From contig DAINPP010000009.1 in NCBI GenBank assembly GCA_036743375.1, positions 1 to 64,000 on the forward strand: DNA of 64,000 nt, given 5' to 3'. The notes under the pieces are model-generated. The model was not told where the DNA came from and did no database searches. It worked only from the letters and a program-made list of their open reading frames with translations. The stretch comes from DAINPP01 sp036743375. Its GTDB lineage: Bacteria; Thermotogota; Thermotogae; MWEM01. The translations under genes were made by a program, and so were the position numbers. Positions 25,367-34,017 of the stretch are shown here, piece by piece. Positions within the stretch are counted from its first letter, which is position 1; each line of letters opens with the position of its first letter.

Positions 25367-26471
25367 GAAGATAAAGGAAGGCAAGGCGGTTGTTTTAACG
25401 GCAACGGAAGCAAAGCTTCTCGCGGAGGAGGAAGGGATCAGGACACTTGAGGAAAAGGTAGATGTTGTCACAACGGCTACGTTTTCACCGATGTGTTCAT
25501 CCGGTGTTTTTATCAACCCGGGACATACTTCACCGCATATGAAGATGCAAAAGGTTACACTCGACGGGGTTGAGGCTTATGGTGGAATTGCAACGGCCGA
25601 CATTTATCTCGGTGCCACACAGGAAAGTCGTGAGGATAGCCGGTTTGGCGGAGCACATGTCATCAAGAAACTCATAGACGGTGAATCGGTCGAATTTCAG
25701 GCCTTCGGTAAACCGACCGACTGTTATCCGAAGACGGAATTCAGAAAGAGCATCAAACTCTCAGATCTGAATCAGGCTTATTTCTACAACCCGAGAAACT
25801 GCTATCAGAATTATGATACGGCTTATAATTCATCCGACAGGGAACTTCGTACCTATATGGGAATCCTGCAACCCAACGGTCAGACGATTCATTATGCCGG
25901 TTCCGGAGAAATCTCTCCGCTGATCAACGATCCCCTGCTCGAAACGATCGGAGTCGGAACAAAGATATTCTTCTGTGGTGGTGAAGGTTTTGTCAGCTGG
26001 GAAGGGACTCAGTTCAATCTGGAAACCGAAAGGGATCCGAAGACGAATCTTCCGATCGGTCCTTCGGCGACGCTTGCAATAACGGCTGAAATGCGTGGAG
26101 TTGATCCAAGGATGATTGCCCCGATATACATTCCCGGCTACGGTGTGAGTATTTATCTCTCGATAGGAATGGCAATCCCCGTTGTCAGTTCCGATATTGC
26201 AAAGGCATTGACCATCAGAAATAAGGACATTATTACGAATATACACGATTATGCCACCGGTGAAACCATAGGAAAGGTCAACTACGAGGCACTCGTAAAA
26301 AACGAAGTCTATGTCGGTGAAAAACACGCTTCAAGCCGAACCATGTCCAGGATCAAAGAATCTTACCATATCATGGCCCTGCTAAAGGAAAAGGTGATCA
26401 ACGGGACCTTCATACTGACCGAACCGGTGATGAAGCTACCGATCTTCGGAAAATGCACACCGATTGAATAA
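25341..26471 (+). CDS. DUF39 / homocysteine biosynthesis protein (MA1821 type)
   Basis: 376 residues matching the DUF39 family shown genetically in methanogens to make homocysteine from aspartate semialdehyde and a sulfur donor, bypassing acylated homoserine. Recognisable segments are VVTTATFSPMCSSGVF, GGIATADIYLGAT, CYQNYDTAYN and GEISPLINDPLLETIG. Cys52 and Cys128 fall where the family has conserved cysteines. The usual companion ferredoxin domain and CBS domains are absent, so the gene is the bare DUF39 form. The start overlaps lysC by 26 bases and has its own AAGGAG, so expression is coupled. The reaction is known for the family; the role here is inferred from the operon. Confidence 0.85.
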   Translation: MKTVSEINKKIKEGKAVVLTATEAKLLAEEEGIRTLEEKVDVVTTATFSPMCSSGVFINPGHTSPHMKMQKVTLDGVEAYGGIATADIYLGATQESREDSRFGGAHVIKKLIDGESVEFQAFGKPTDCYPKTEFRKSIKLSDLNQAYFYNPRNCYQNYDTAYNSSDRELRTYMGILQPNGQTIHYAGSGEISPLINDPLLETIGVGTKIFFCGGEGFVSWEGTQFNLETERDPKTNLPIGPSATLAITAEMRGVDPRMIAPIYIPGYGVSIYLSIGMAIPVVSSDIAKALTIRNKDIITNIHDYATGETIGKVNYEALVKNEVYVGEKHASSRTMSRIKESYHIMALLKEKVINGTFILTEPVMKLPIFGKCTPIE

Positions 26472-26524
26472 AGAGACTTGTTCAACAGGCAAACAATCCA
26501 TTTTAAAATACTAAAACCGGTCAC

Positions 26525-26570
26525 AAACAGACCAATCTGTTCACAGGATCAGCTTGGTCTGTTCTTTTGA
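26525..26570 (+). terminator. Terminator after the lysC-DUF39 operon
   Basis: Perfect 10-base stem AACAGACCAA/TTGGTCTGTT (26526-26535, 26554-26563) with an 18-base loop followed by CTTTT, about 55 bases after the stop. Confidence 0.65.
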
Positions 26571-26654
26571 CTACAGGTGTTGAAACCTATGGTTTTACCG
26601 GTAGAATATTAATCATCATCGATGATCGTAACTATCAAAACAGGGGGGATAACA

Positions 26655-27164
26655 ATGCAACATAGAATCAGAGCGGCCGCTCTCGTCTTTTCTGAAGACA
26701 AAAAATCTTTATTACTGATCAAACATGTACATCCTGAAACAAGCCGAACCTGGTGGGTGCCTCCCGGTGGCGGCGTGGAAGAAATGGATGACAGCATCTT
26801 TCATACCGCTGAAAGGGAAACATTTGAAGAAGCGGGCATTACGATAAAGACAACCGGAACAATCAGATATATCAGGGAATTTTATGAAGAGACCAGAGAC
26901 ATCTTACACCTTGAATTATTTGTCGATGCCGAATATATCGGTGGAGAAGCAACCACAGAAAACATCTTTGGAAAAGGGCCGGATGAGCACTTTATCAAAG
27001 AAGCCGCATGGCTGACGAGAGAACAGATGAGAGGACTTCTCATTTTTCCGGAAATCGCCCACGAAGATTTATTCTGGGAAGATAAGAAGGCAAGCGGCCT
27101 CTACCTCGAAAAACAGATAGAGAAAAAACGGGAAAATGACGGGAGACAAATCCAAGCCATTTGA
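26655..27164 (+). CDS. Nudix hydrolase
   Basis: 169 residues. The Nudix box is GGGVEEMDDSIFHTAERETFEEAGI: the REUxEExGU half is exact, while the upstream Glu position reads Asp, a mild deviation. Such enzymes hydrolyse nucleoside diphosphates linked to another group; the specificity is not visible. ATG 26655 is chosen because GGGGGG sits six bases upstream; an in-frame ATG at 26622 lacks a site. The gene stands alone behind the terminator of the lysC operon. Confidence 0.88.
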   Translation: MQHRIRAAALVFSEDKKSLLLIKHVHPETSRTWWVPPGGGVEEMDDSIFHTAERETFEEAGITIKTTGTIRYIREFYEETRDILHLELFVDAEYIGGEATTENIFGKGPDEHFIKEAAWLTREQMRGLLIFPEIAHEDLFWEDKKASGLYLEKQIEKKRENDGRQIQAI

Positions 27165-27275
27165 AGTTTGTCGTAAAGAAAATCTGACAGGATAATTGAA
27201 ATCCAAGAATAAGTCAAGACTACGGTTCTGAACACCTCAGTTACCACGCCAACAATCGGGAAATCCGGGTTGTAA

Positions 27276-27440
27276 ACGATACTGGATCTATTGGATCAGA
27301 GAGTGAATGATCTTCTGAACACCCTGAGACTTGGAGATATACTTGATTATAAAACGGGTAACAGGAGCTACGAAGAACGATACGAATATCAATTATCCAA
27401 AATGAGAATAAAGCGATCAGGTCTCCCTTTCTATGAGTGA
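27276..27440 (+). pseudogene. Possible gene remnant overlapping the end of a LacI gene
   Basis: An open stretch of 54 codons without a good start or ribosome site. It reads protein-like (LLDQRVNDLLNTLRLGDIL, then RSYEERYEYQLSKMRI) and ends with GLPFYE inside the 3' end of the convergent LacI gene. It may be the tail of a decayed gene or chance. No family recognised. Confidence 0.2.
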
Positions 27441-28415
27441 GACATCCAGCATCAGTTTTTTAGTTCTCTTTCGCGTTCCGTTTATTTTCTGGATGAGAAT
27501 CTTCACCGCCTCGTTACCGGCCTTTTCCTTATCGATATTAATAGTCGTGAGATGTGGTGAAAAAATGGTCGTAAATTCGATATTGTCATAACCGATGACA
27601 GAAACATCTTCGGGGACACGGATTCCTTTTTCTGAAAGGGCATTGATAACGGCAAAGGCTCTCATATCGTTGAAGCAGAAGACCCCATCATATTTGACCC
27701 CACTCTCATATTCCCTTTTAACAAAGCTGATCGTATTCTCATAATCCGTTTCAATATCGTTGATGATACGATATTCCGATTTTATATCGCTTTTTTCAAG
27801 ATAATCGGAAAAACCGGTTTGTCTCATCCTTGCAGCTGAGTGATCTGAACAGGAATTAATCATCAGCAGTCGCCTTCTTCCTTTTTTCAGGAGATGTTCC
27901 GCTGCGAGATATCCCCCTTTGACATCATCAGTATAAACTTCATCGACGTTGATATCATCATAGTCTCTTCCGATGATGACCACCGGAAATTTGTCCTCGA
28001 TAAACGGTTTGATATATTCAATCTCGGAACTGCTTGGAACAATAATAACCCCATCCACACGGTGTTCCATCAAAGTATTCATGGCCGTCTTGGATTCCTC
28101 ATTTCTCAATTCGGTATTCATCAGCAGCATTCTGTAATCGTGTTTCGAAATTCCCTTTTCGATCCCCTGAAGGATTTCGGAAAAAAAGGGATCAAATTCG
28201 GCTTCAAAGATGACACCAACCGTAAGACTTTTATTGCTGCGCATCATCGTTGCCGTGACATTTCTGACATAGCCCAGTTCTTTTGCAGTTTCAAGTATCT
28301 TTTTTTTCGTCTCCTCTGAAATATCCGGCTTGTCGTTCAGTGCCCTGGAAATAGTCGAAACGGACATACCCAATTCTTTTGCCAGAGTCTTTATGGTCAC
28401 ATAATTCTTTTTCAA
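27417..28415 (-). CDS. LacI-family transcriptional regulator
   Basis: About 332 residues. TTG at 28415 is preferred because GGGAG lies eight bases before it; a GTG three codons upstream overlaps that site. Helix-turn-helix TIKTLAKELGMSVSTISRAL and hinge ETAKELGYVRNVTATMMR are standard, followed by the sugar-sensing domain (FCFNDMRAFAVINAL, SVIGYDNIEFTTIFSPHLTTI). It is divergent from the ABC-importer/GH127 operon, whose promoter carries three tandem repeats of a LacI-like half site. It is thus the likely repressor of that operon, releasing on an arabinose-type or other sugar (inference). Confidence 0.9.
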   Translation of the reverse strand: MKKNYVTIKTLAKELGMSVSTISRALNDKPDISEETKKKILETAKELGYVRNVTATMMRSNKSLTVGVIFEAEFDPFFSEILQGIEKGISKHDYRMLLMNTELRNEESKTAMNTLMEHRVDGVIIVPSSSEIEYIKPFIEDKFPVVIIGRDYDDINVDEVYTDDVKGGYLAAEHLLKKGRRRLLMINSCSDHSAARMRQTGFSDYLEKSDIKSEYRIINDIETDYENTISFVKREYESGVKYDGVFCFNDMRAFAVINALSEKGIRVPEDVSVIGYDNIEFTTIFSPHLTTINIDKEKAGNEAVKILIQKINGTRKRTKKLMLDVSLIERET

Positions 28416-28575
28416 ATCAATCACTCCCGAAACTAAGAGGCTATAACACCTTTATATTCTATCAGATAACACTATTTTTTCTGAATTCTTACGCAATTCG
28501 AAGGTATTCCCCCGAAACCTCACATATTTCTCCAAAATCGTTTCTCATCAGATTTCGTATTTAAAAAAAAGATGC

Positions 28576-28618
28576 TATAATATCACCGGTAACGTTTTCG
28601 GTAACGTATCCGGTAACG
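28576..28618 (+). promoter_or_regulatory. Promoter with three direct operator repeats, importer/GH127 operon
   Basis: Perfect TATAAT at 28576-28581, then three copies of CGGTAACG starting at 28587, 28599 and 28611, exactly 12 bases apart. They span the predicted start point, a repression layout. GGTAACGTT resembles a LacI-family half site containing the CG core. A good -35 was not found. Confidence 0.7.
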
Positions 28619-28690
28619 TTTACATTATATCAGATAATAAAAATAGTCCAAAATCGTCCATCAGGATGATAAAAACTGAGGAGGTACTGT

Positions 28691-29938
28691 ATGTCAAAAA
28701 AGATCGTTGTTCTGTTACTGGTGGCACTCTTTACCCTTTCCGGGGTCCTTATGGCTTCAACAACTCTGATTCTCTGGGATCAGAATCAATCCACTGAAAA
28801 GATCGTTAAGATGTTCAATGAAAAGATGGAAAACGAGGGAAAGGATATCCGAGTTAAACTTGAGATAATCCCTTATGATCAGATGGTTCCAAAGTTTATG
28901 GCCTCACTTTCTACGGGAAGGGCACCTGACCTGTACGGACTGGATATAGTACAATTCCCGTATTTCATATCCATTGGTGCCTTTACAGACATAACAAACT
29001 GGGCAAAATCACAGCCGTATTTTGATGAACTGCCGCAGGGAATGATGAAGGTTGGAATGAAAGGGGAAACTATTTACGCGTTGCCTTATCAAATTGATAT
29101 GTCAACCCTTCTCTGGAACAAAGATATGTTCAAAGAAGCAGGATTGGATCCCGAACAACCTCCAAAGACATGGTATGAACTTGTTGAGATCGGGAAACAA
29201 CTCACGATCGACAACGACGGTGACGGCATCATCGACCAGTGGGGATTCAACCTGGCCGGGGGTGGAGCCGGGGCCTACATGTTCTGGTTTATGCCGTTCG
29301 TGTGGGGAAATGGTGGAAGTATGTTTGATGACGACGGAAACGTCACACTCGATTCTTACGAGACAGTTGAAGCCCTTCAATTCTGGAGCGATCTCATCCA
29401 CAAATACAAGATTGCACCACTTTCATCCGTTCAGTATGGCTCAGGTGACAGATACAATGCCTTTGTATCCGGAAAGCTCGCCATGTATCTCGGTGGAAAT
29501 TTCAACATCACATCACTCAGAAAAGATGCCCCTAACATGGACTTTGGTGTGACACCTATCCCGAAAAACAGGGGAGGATTCGCCACATTTGGCGGAGGAA
29601 GCCTTCTCGGCATCACTTCACAATGTAAAAATGTGGAAGCGGCTCAGGAATTTATGGCGTTCATCTATTCTGATGAGGCACAGATTGAAGCGTATGCCCC
29701 AAATCTTCAATTACTCGCCAGACCGAGTCTTTACGATAACAAATATTACAATGAGATCCCTCAGATGGCAGCATTTGCCGATATTCTCGGCTATGCACTC
29801 ACCCCGTATTCAACAAATTACAATGAAATATATGATCCGGTTCAGTATTACTTCGAAAGCGTTTTCCTCGGCAAAATGAACGCGGAGGAAGCCGTTAAAA
29901 AGTGTACTGAAGAGATAAAACAGATCATGAACAAATAA
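28691..29938 (+). CDS. Sugar ABC transporter substrate-binding protein (family 1)
   Basis: 415 residues. Signal peptide about 1-22 (SKKIVVLLLVALFTLSGVLMA) without lipobox, mature protein starting near STTLILWDQN. It shows family hallmarks: FMASLSTGRAPDLYGLD, LPYQIDMSTLLWNKDMFKEAGL, and AAQEFMAFIYSDEAQ. An internal DNDGDGIIDQWGF segment looks like a calcium-binding loop found in some sugar-binding proteins. The ATG follows GAGGAGGT. First gene of the operon with two permeases and a GH127 enzyme; the cargo is therefore perhaps an arabinose-containing oligosaccharide (inference). Confidence 0.9.
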   Translation: MSKKIVVLLLVALFTLSGVLMASTTLILWDQNQSTEKIVKMFNEKMENEGKDIRVKLEIIPYDQMVPKFMASLSTGRAPDLYGLDIVQFPYFISIGAFTDITNWAKSQPYFDELPQGMMKVGMKGETIYALPYQIDMSTLLWNKDMFKEAGLDPEQPPKTWYELVEIGKQLTIDNDGDGIIDQWGFNLAGGGAGAYMFWFMPFVWGNGGSMFDDDGNVTLDSYETVEALQFWSDLIHKYKIAPLSSVQYGSGDRYNAFVSGKLAMYLGGNFNITSLRKDAPNMDFGVTPIPKNRGGFATFGGGSLLGITSQCKNVEAAQEFMAFIYSDEAQIEAYAPNLQLLARPSLYDNKYYNEIPQMAAFADILGYALTPYSTNYNEIYDPVQYYFESVFLGKMNAEEAVKKCTEEIKQIMNK

Positions 29939-29952
29939 CATAAATCCCTTTT

Positions 29953-29973
29953 GATGGCCCTGAAAGGGCCATC
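29953..29973. other. Hairpin between binding-protein and permease genes
   Basis: Nine-base stem GATGGCCCT/AGGGCCATC with loop GAA, then TCTTTTTA, in the 62-base gap. It could be a partial terminator or a 3' stabiliser for the binding-protein message. Confidence 0.65.
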
Positions 29974-30000
29974 TCTTTTTATGATCAGGAGGCTCAGTTT

Positions 30001-30876
30001 ATGACTCTAAGACAGAAAAAAAACTTTTCAGGCCTGCTCTTTTTGCTGCCTGTCATGATAATGGTCGGTATCTTCTTTATTTATCCACTGATTAGAGTAC
30101 TGATAACCTCATTCCAGGAATGGAATGTGATGGGCGGGTCTAAATTCATCGGGTTTGAAAATTATACCGCGGCACTGACGGATGATGAATTCTGGTTGAC
30201 ACTTGGGAATACCATCATCTACGCGTTGATAGTCACGCCGATGATCTTCGTCCCCGCCCTTTTACTCGCCGTTGTCTTAAAAAAGACATCACGTTCGAGT
30301 AAATTCTTCAGAACGATATTCTTTTTACCGTTTGCCATATCGTTTGTGGCATCGAGCTATATGTGGAAATGGATTTACAACGATACCTACGGAATACTGA
30401 ATTATATGCTCACATCATTACACCTGATCAGCCAACCCATCAACTGGCTCGGTGAAACGTGGCTGTCTAGAATCATGGTTTCCATCATGGTTTCCTGGAA
30501 GACATTGGGCTTTTCGATGATCATCATTCTCGCCGGATTACAGGGAATTCCCAATGAGGTGTATGAAGCGGCATCCATCGACGGGGCAAAAAAGTCTCAG
30601 ACGCTCAGGTTTATCACCCTGCCACTGTTGAGACCGACACTGATACTCGCCTTAATCCTATCGGTCGCCGGATCATTCAAAGCCTTTGACCATTTTTTCA
30701 TCATGACCAAGGGAGGCCCTTTAAAAACTACGGAAACAATCGTTATGTATATCAATAAAGTGGCATTTGAATATTACAACATCGGACTCGGTTCGGCAAT
30801 ATCCGTTTTGTTCCTGATCATCTTACTGATCGTCAGCTTCTTCCAGTTAAAGGCAGGTGGCTTCAGCAATGAGTAA
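30001..30876 (+). CDS. Sugar ABC transporter permease, MalF/CUT1 type
   Basis: 291 residues with six predicted membrane helices. The first (about 12-33, SGLLFLLPVMIMVGIFFIY) is followed by the SFQEWNVMGGSKFIGFENY motif of this branch. The ATPase-contacting EAA loop is YEAASIDGAKKSQTLRFITLPLL. The ATG follows CAGGAGG. The last eight bases overlap the next permease gene. No ATPase gene is in the operon. Confidence 0.92.
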   Translation: MTLRQKKNFSGLLFLLPVMIMVGIFFIYPLIRVLITSFQEWNVMGGSKFIGFENYTAALTDDEFWLTLGNTIIYALIVTPMIFVPALLLAVVLKKTSRSSKFFRTIFFLPFAISFVASSYMWKWIYNDTYGILNYMLTSLHLISQPINWLGETWLSRIMVSIMVSWKTLGFSMIIILAGLQGIPNEVYEAASIDGAKKSQTLRFITLPLLRPTLILALILSVAGSFKAFDHFFIMTKGGPLKTTETIVMYINKVAFEYYNIGLGSAISVLFLIILLIVSFFQLKAGGFSNE

Positions 30877-31690
30877 AAAGACCTTTATCCTTTTATTGAT
30901 CCTCTCACTATTCTTTATGATCGCCATATACTGGACGGTTCTGACTTCATTCAAACCACCCGAAGAAGTTCTGAGTTATCCGCCGGGATTTATCACGGCA
31001 AATCCCACACTCGAACAGTACAACAAGCTGTTCACAACGGCCGATTCAATATTTCTCAGATATGCGGGAAACACCTTTATTCTCTGTGGTCTCTCGATCG
31101 CCATCGTTATGATTCTAAGTATCCTGGGTGGTTATTCACTGAGTAAGCTGCCGTTTAAAGGGTGTAATGTCATATTTCTGCTCGTGTTGTCGATCATGAT
31201 GGTTCCCTATCAATCGTTGCTGATACCGCTTTATGACCTGATGAACAAGTTGAATCTCCTGGATACGTTATTCGGACTCTCTCTGATATACGCCACATAC
31301 TTTATGCCGTTCTGTCTGTTCATGATGAAAAATTATTTTTCATCCCTGCCAGCAACGTTGAGGGAAAGTGCCCTCATCGATGGGGCATCAGAACTGAAGA
31401 TACTGTTTAAAGTTCATCTTCCACTCGCCATGCCGGCTGTCGCAACGATCATCGTTTACGTCTTCCTGGCCACGTGGAACGATTTTATCCTTTCACTCAT
31501 CTTCACCAGTTCCAGTGAAGTCAGAAATGTACAGGTGGGGATCATGAACTTTGCCACATCAAGGTTCACACAGGATTGGGGTTTAATCAACGCCGGGGCT
31601 ACATTCAGTATCATACCGAGCATCATCGTCTTCCTTGTACTTCAGAAATACTACGTTCAGGGAATGACATCAGGTTCAACAAAAGGATAA
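30869..31690 (+). CDS. Sugar ABC transporter permease, MalG/CUT1 type
   Basis: 273 residues, six membrane helices, N-terminal TSFKPPEEVLSYPPGF motif and EAA-type loop (RESALIDGASELKILFKVHLPL). ATG 30869 is preferred over an in-frame GTG at 30857 because GGTGG lies eight bases before it. It overlaps the MalF-type gene by eight bases and ends 12 bases before the GH127 gene. It forms the membrane channel with the MalF-type partner. Confidence 0.9.
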   Translation: MSKKTFILLLILSLFFMIAIYWTVLTSFKPPEEVLSYPPGFITANPTLEQYNKLFTTADSIFLRYAGNTFILCGLSIAIVMILSILGGYSLSKLPFKGCNVIFLLVLSIMMVPYQSLLIPLYDLMNKLNLLDTLFGLSLIYATYFMPFCLFMMKNYFSSLPATLRESALIDGASELKILFKVHLPLAMPAVATIIVYVFLATWNDFILSLIFTSSSEVRNVQVGIMNFATSRFTQDWGLINAGATFSIIPSIIVFLVLQKYYVQGMTSGSTKG

Positions 31691-31702
31691 CGGGGGATGA
31701 AA

Positions 31703-33658
31703 ATGGACAAAATAAATAAGATGATCAGAGAATCAAAATACAGCGAGTTGAATCTCGGTGAAGTCAGACCGTCCGGTTGGTTGAAAGATCAACTTGAGAT
31801 TCAGGCAGAAGGATTAACGGGCAAGCTGGAATCAATCTGGAAAGATGTGGGGCCCGACAGTGGCTGGCTCGGCGGAAAAGGGGAGAGCTGGGAAAGAGGC
31901 CCTTATTACTGCGACGGACTCATCCCGCTCGCCTATCTGCTTAATGATAAAAAACTGATTGGAAAGGCTGAAAAATGGGTAGAATGGACGTTAAACAGTC
32001 AGAAGGAGGACGGTTCCTTCGGTCCCGTCACGAATCAAGACTGGTGGTCAAGGATGGTCATGCTCAAGGTGCTGAAAAATTATTATGAATACACGAAAGA
32101 TGACCGAATCATCACATTCCTTCTCAAGTATTTTAAACTTCAGGAAAGGGAAATTGAAAAACATCAATTCACCCTCTGGGAGGATTCCAGAGCCACGGAA
32201 AACATCTATGTGCTGTACTGGCTTTATGAAATAACAGGGGAAGAATTTCTCATTTCACTCGTTGAAAAATTCTTCTTGAAGACGAAGGACTGGTCAGCTT
32301 ACCTGACCCATTTTAAGTACAGTGCCAGTGCACAGGAGTATATGGATTGGGAGATATTTACCGCAATAACGAAGGAAAAAGGACTCGAAGAACTCTACAG
32401 GTATGAAAGAGAGCATGCCACCCGTGAATGGTCAACGCGCTTCGAAGAGACACATATCGTCAATGTTGTGATGGCACTCAAGTATCCCGCCTTGAAATAT
32501 TTGCTGACAGGGAATGAAGAACAGCTCAAAATCGTTAACGAGGGGATAAAAAAACTCGAGAGGTATCATGGAACAGTCAACGGCATGATAAACGGAGATG
32601 AACATCTCTCCGGAAACAGTCCTTCAAACGGGACGGAACTCTGTGCCGTGGTGGAGTACATGTTTTCGCTCGAAATTCTCTTCAGAATCTTTGGAGAAAC
32701 CGGACATGCCGATTTACTCGAAAAACTGGCGTACAACGCCTTGCCCGGAACACTCGATCCTGAGATCATGTCACATCAGTACGATCAGCAGGTCAATCAA
32801 ATCAGCTGCTCGATAGCGAGAAGACAGTGGTACAACAACCTGGATGATTCCAATATCTTCGGACTGGAGCCCAATTTTGGATGCTGTACGGCGAACATGC
32901 ATCAGGGATGGCCGAAATTCGTGAAAAATCTGTGTTATAAAACAGAAGAAGGTTTATTCTTTGGCATCTATGGTCCTTGTGAGGTCGATACGACGATAAA
33001 GGGAAACGAAATAAAGATAAGGGAAATCACAGAATACCCATTTAAAAATCAGATCATCTTTGAATTTGAGAAAGCGGAAGCTGTAAGATTCCCCATTCAA
33101 TTCAGGATTCCTTCATGGGCCGACAGCTGCCGTTATTCCATCAATAATGAACCGGTTTCAACCGTGAGTGATGAAAAGATCCTGGTACTCGACGGCGCCT
33201 GGAAAACGGGGGATATTATACAGATCGAATTCATCACCAAAGTCCGGCTCTCCACATGGATGAACAATTCAATCGGTGTAGAATACGGATCACTCGTTTT
33301 CAGTCTGAAACTTGAGGAGCAATGGAACAATATCAGCGGGAGTGAGGCCTATCCTGTATATGAGATTTATACAACTCAAAGATGGAATTATGCACTTCAG
33401 CTCGATAAAGAAGCAGATTCAGAACAATTTGAAATTGAACGCAAACCGATAGAAAATCAACCTTTTACCGTATGCAGTGCACCTGTAACACTAAGATGCA
33501 AAGGGGCCATCCTCCACGCCTGGGGTGTTGATAGAAATTCTGCGGATAATCCACCCCTCAGTCCGGTACGGATAAACAGTGCCGCTGAGGAAATTGAGCT
33601 CATTCCCTACGGATGCGCCCGGCTTAGGATTTCTCAATTCCCTTATTTTGAAAAATAG
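31703..33658 (+). CDS. Glycoside hydrolase family 127 (beta-L-arabinofuranosidase family)
   Basis: 651 residues. The opening LGEVRPSGWLKDQLEIQAEGLTG, DSGWLGG and WERGPYYCDGLIPLAYLL are diagnostic of the DUF1680/GH127 (alpha/alpha)6 barrel. The metal/thiolate centre is visible: ELCAVVE gives Glu312 and Cys314, and FGCCTAN gives Cys394-Cys395, matching the zinc-bound nucleophile cysteine site of characterised members. A beta-sandwich region fills the C-terminal third. No signal peptide, so it is cytosolic and acts on imported glycosides. ATG 31703 is six bases after GGGGG; an ATG two codons earlier is too close. Substrate could be beta-L-arabinofuranosyl or another sugar, as the family is broader than one activity. 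Confidence 0.88.
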   Translation: MDKINKMIRESKYSELNLGEVRPSGWLKDQLEIQAEGLTGKLESIWKDVGPDSGWLGGKGESWERGPYYCDGLIPLAYLLNDKKLIGKAEKWVEWTLNSQKEDGSFGPVTNQDWWSRMVMLKVLKNYYEYTKDDRIITFLLKYFKLQEREIEKHQFTLWEDSRATENIYVLYWLYEITGEEFLISLVEKFFLKTKDWSAYLTHFKYSASAQEYMDWEIFTAITKEKGLEELYRYEREHATREWSTRFEETHIVNVVMALKYPALKYLLTGNEEQLKIVNEGIKKLERYHGTVNGMINGDEHLSGNSPSNGTELCAVVEYMFSLEILFRIFGETGHADLLEKLAYNALPGTLDPEIMSHQYDQQVNQISCSIARRQWYNNLDDSNIFGLEPNFGCCTANMHQGWPKFVKNLCYKTEEGLFFGIYGPCEVDTTIKGNEIKIREITEYPFKNQIIFEFEKAEAVRFPIQFRIPSWADSCRYSINNEPVSTVSDEKILVLDGAWKTGDIIQIEFITKVRLSTWMNNSIGVEYGSLVFSLKLEEQWNNISGSEAYPVYEIYTTQRWNYALQLDKEADSEQFEIERKPIENQPFTVCSAPVTLRCKGAILHAWGVDRNSADNPPLSPVRINSAAEEIELIPYGCARLRISQFPYFEK

Positions 33659-33673
33659 ATTTATAAAGCCACA

Positions 33674-33699
33674 GGGGCGATTTATAAATCGCCCTTTTT
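33674..33699 (+). terminator. Intrinsic terminator after GH127
   Basis: Ten-base stem GGGCGATTTA/TAAATCGCCC with almost no loop, followed by TTTTTC, 16 bases after the stop codon. Confidence 0.8.
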
Positions 33700-33987
33700 C
33701 AAGATTATCTTTATTTCCCCATTGATCAATCTGTTTCTTAAGTTTTATACGACTAATCCTTGATTTACCTGAAAATCATATAAACGGCTCAATGTACATC
33801 CTACATGTTTTTTTCTTTTTGTCTCCCATTTCTATCGTTTTCCCTGAGTGAAAGGGATTTTTATCTCCACAATCTGTCGGATGTGTCAAGGAGTTTTTCA
33901 CCGATGAAAAGTGCTTCTTTCCATAGTATAGGTATCGATACAATTATTTCAAACTAAGCAATAAAAACCTGTAGACGTATTCCGAAA
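33700..33987. other. Gene-free intergenic stretch
   Basis: With its flanking terminators, a 358-base gap between convergent genes. It is AT-rich. I see no open frame with a ribosome site, RNA gene or repeat; the only structure is a small CCCTGAGTGAAAGGG hairpin near 33842. Confidence 0.5.
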
Positions 33988-34017
33988 GGGAGTCACGTTT
34001 CCCGTGACTCCTTTTTT
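33988..34017. terminator. Bidirectional terminator at the kinase 3' end
   Basis: Stem GGAGTCACG/CGTGACTCC (33989-33997, 34003-34011) with loop TTTCC, A and T runs outside. The minus-strand kinase gene stops immediately at its right edge. Confidence 0.75.
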
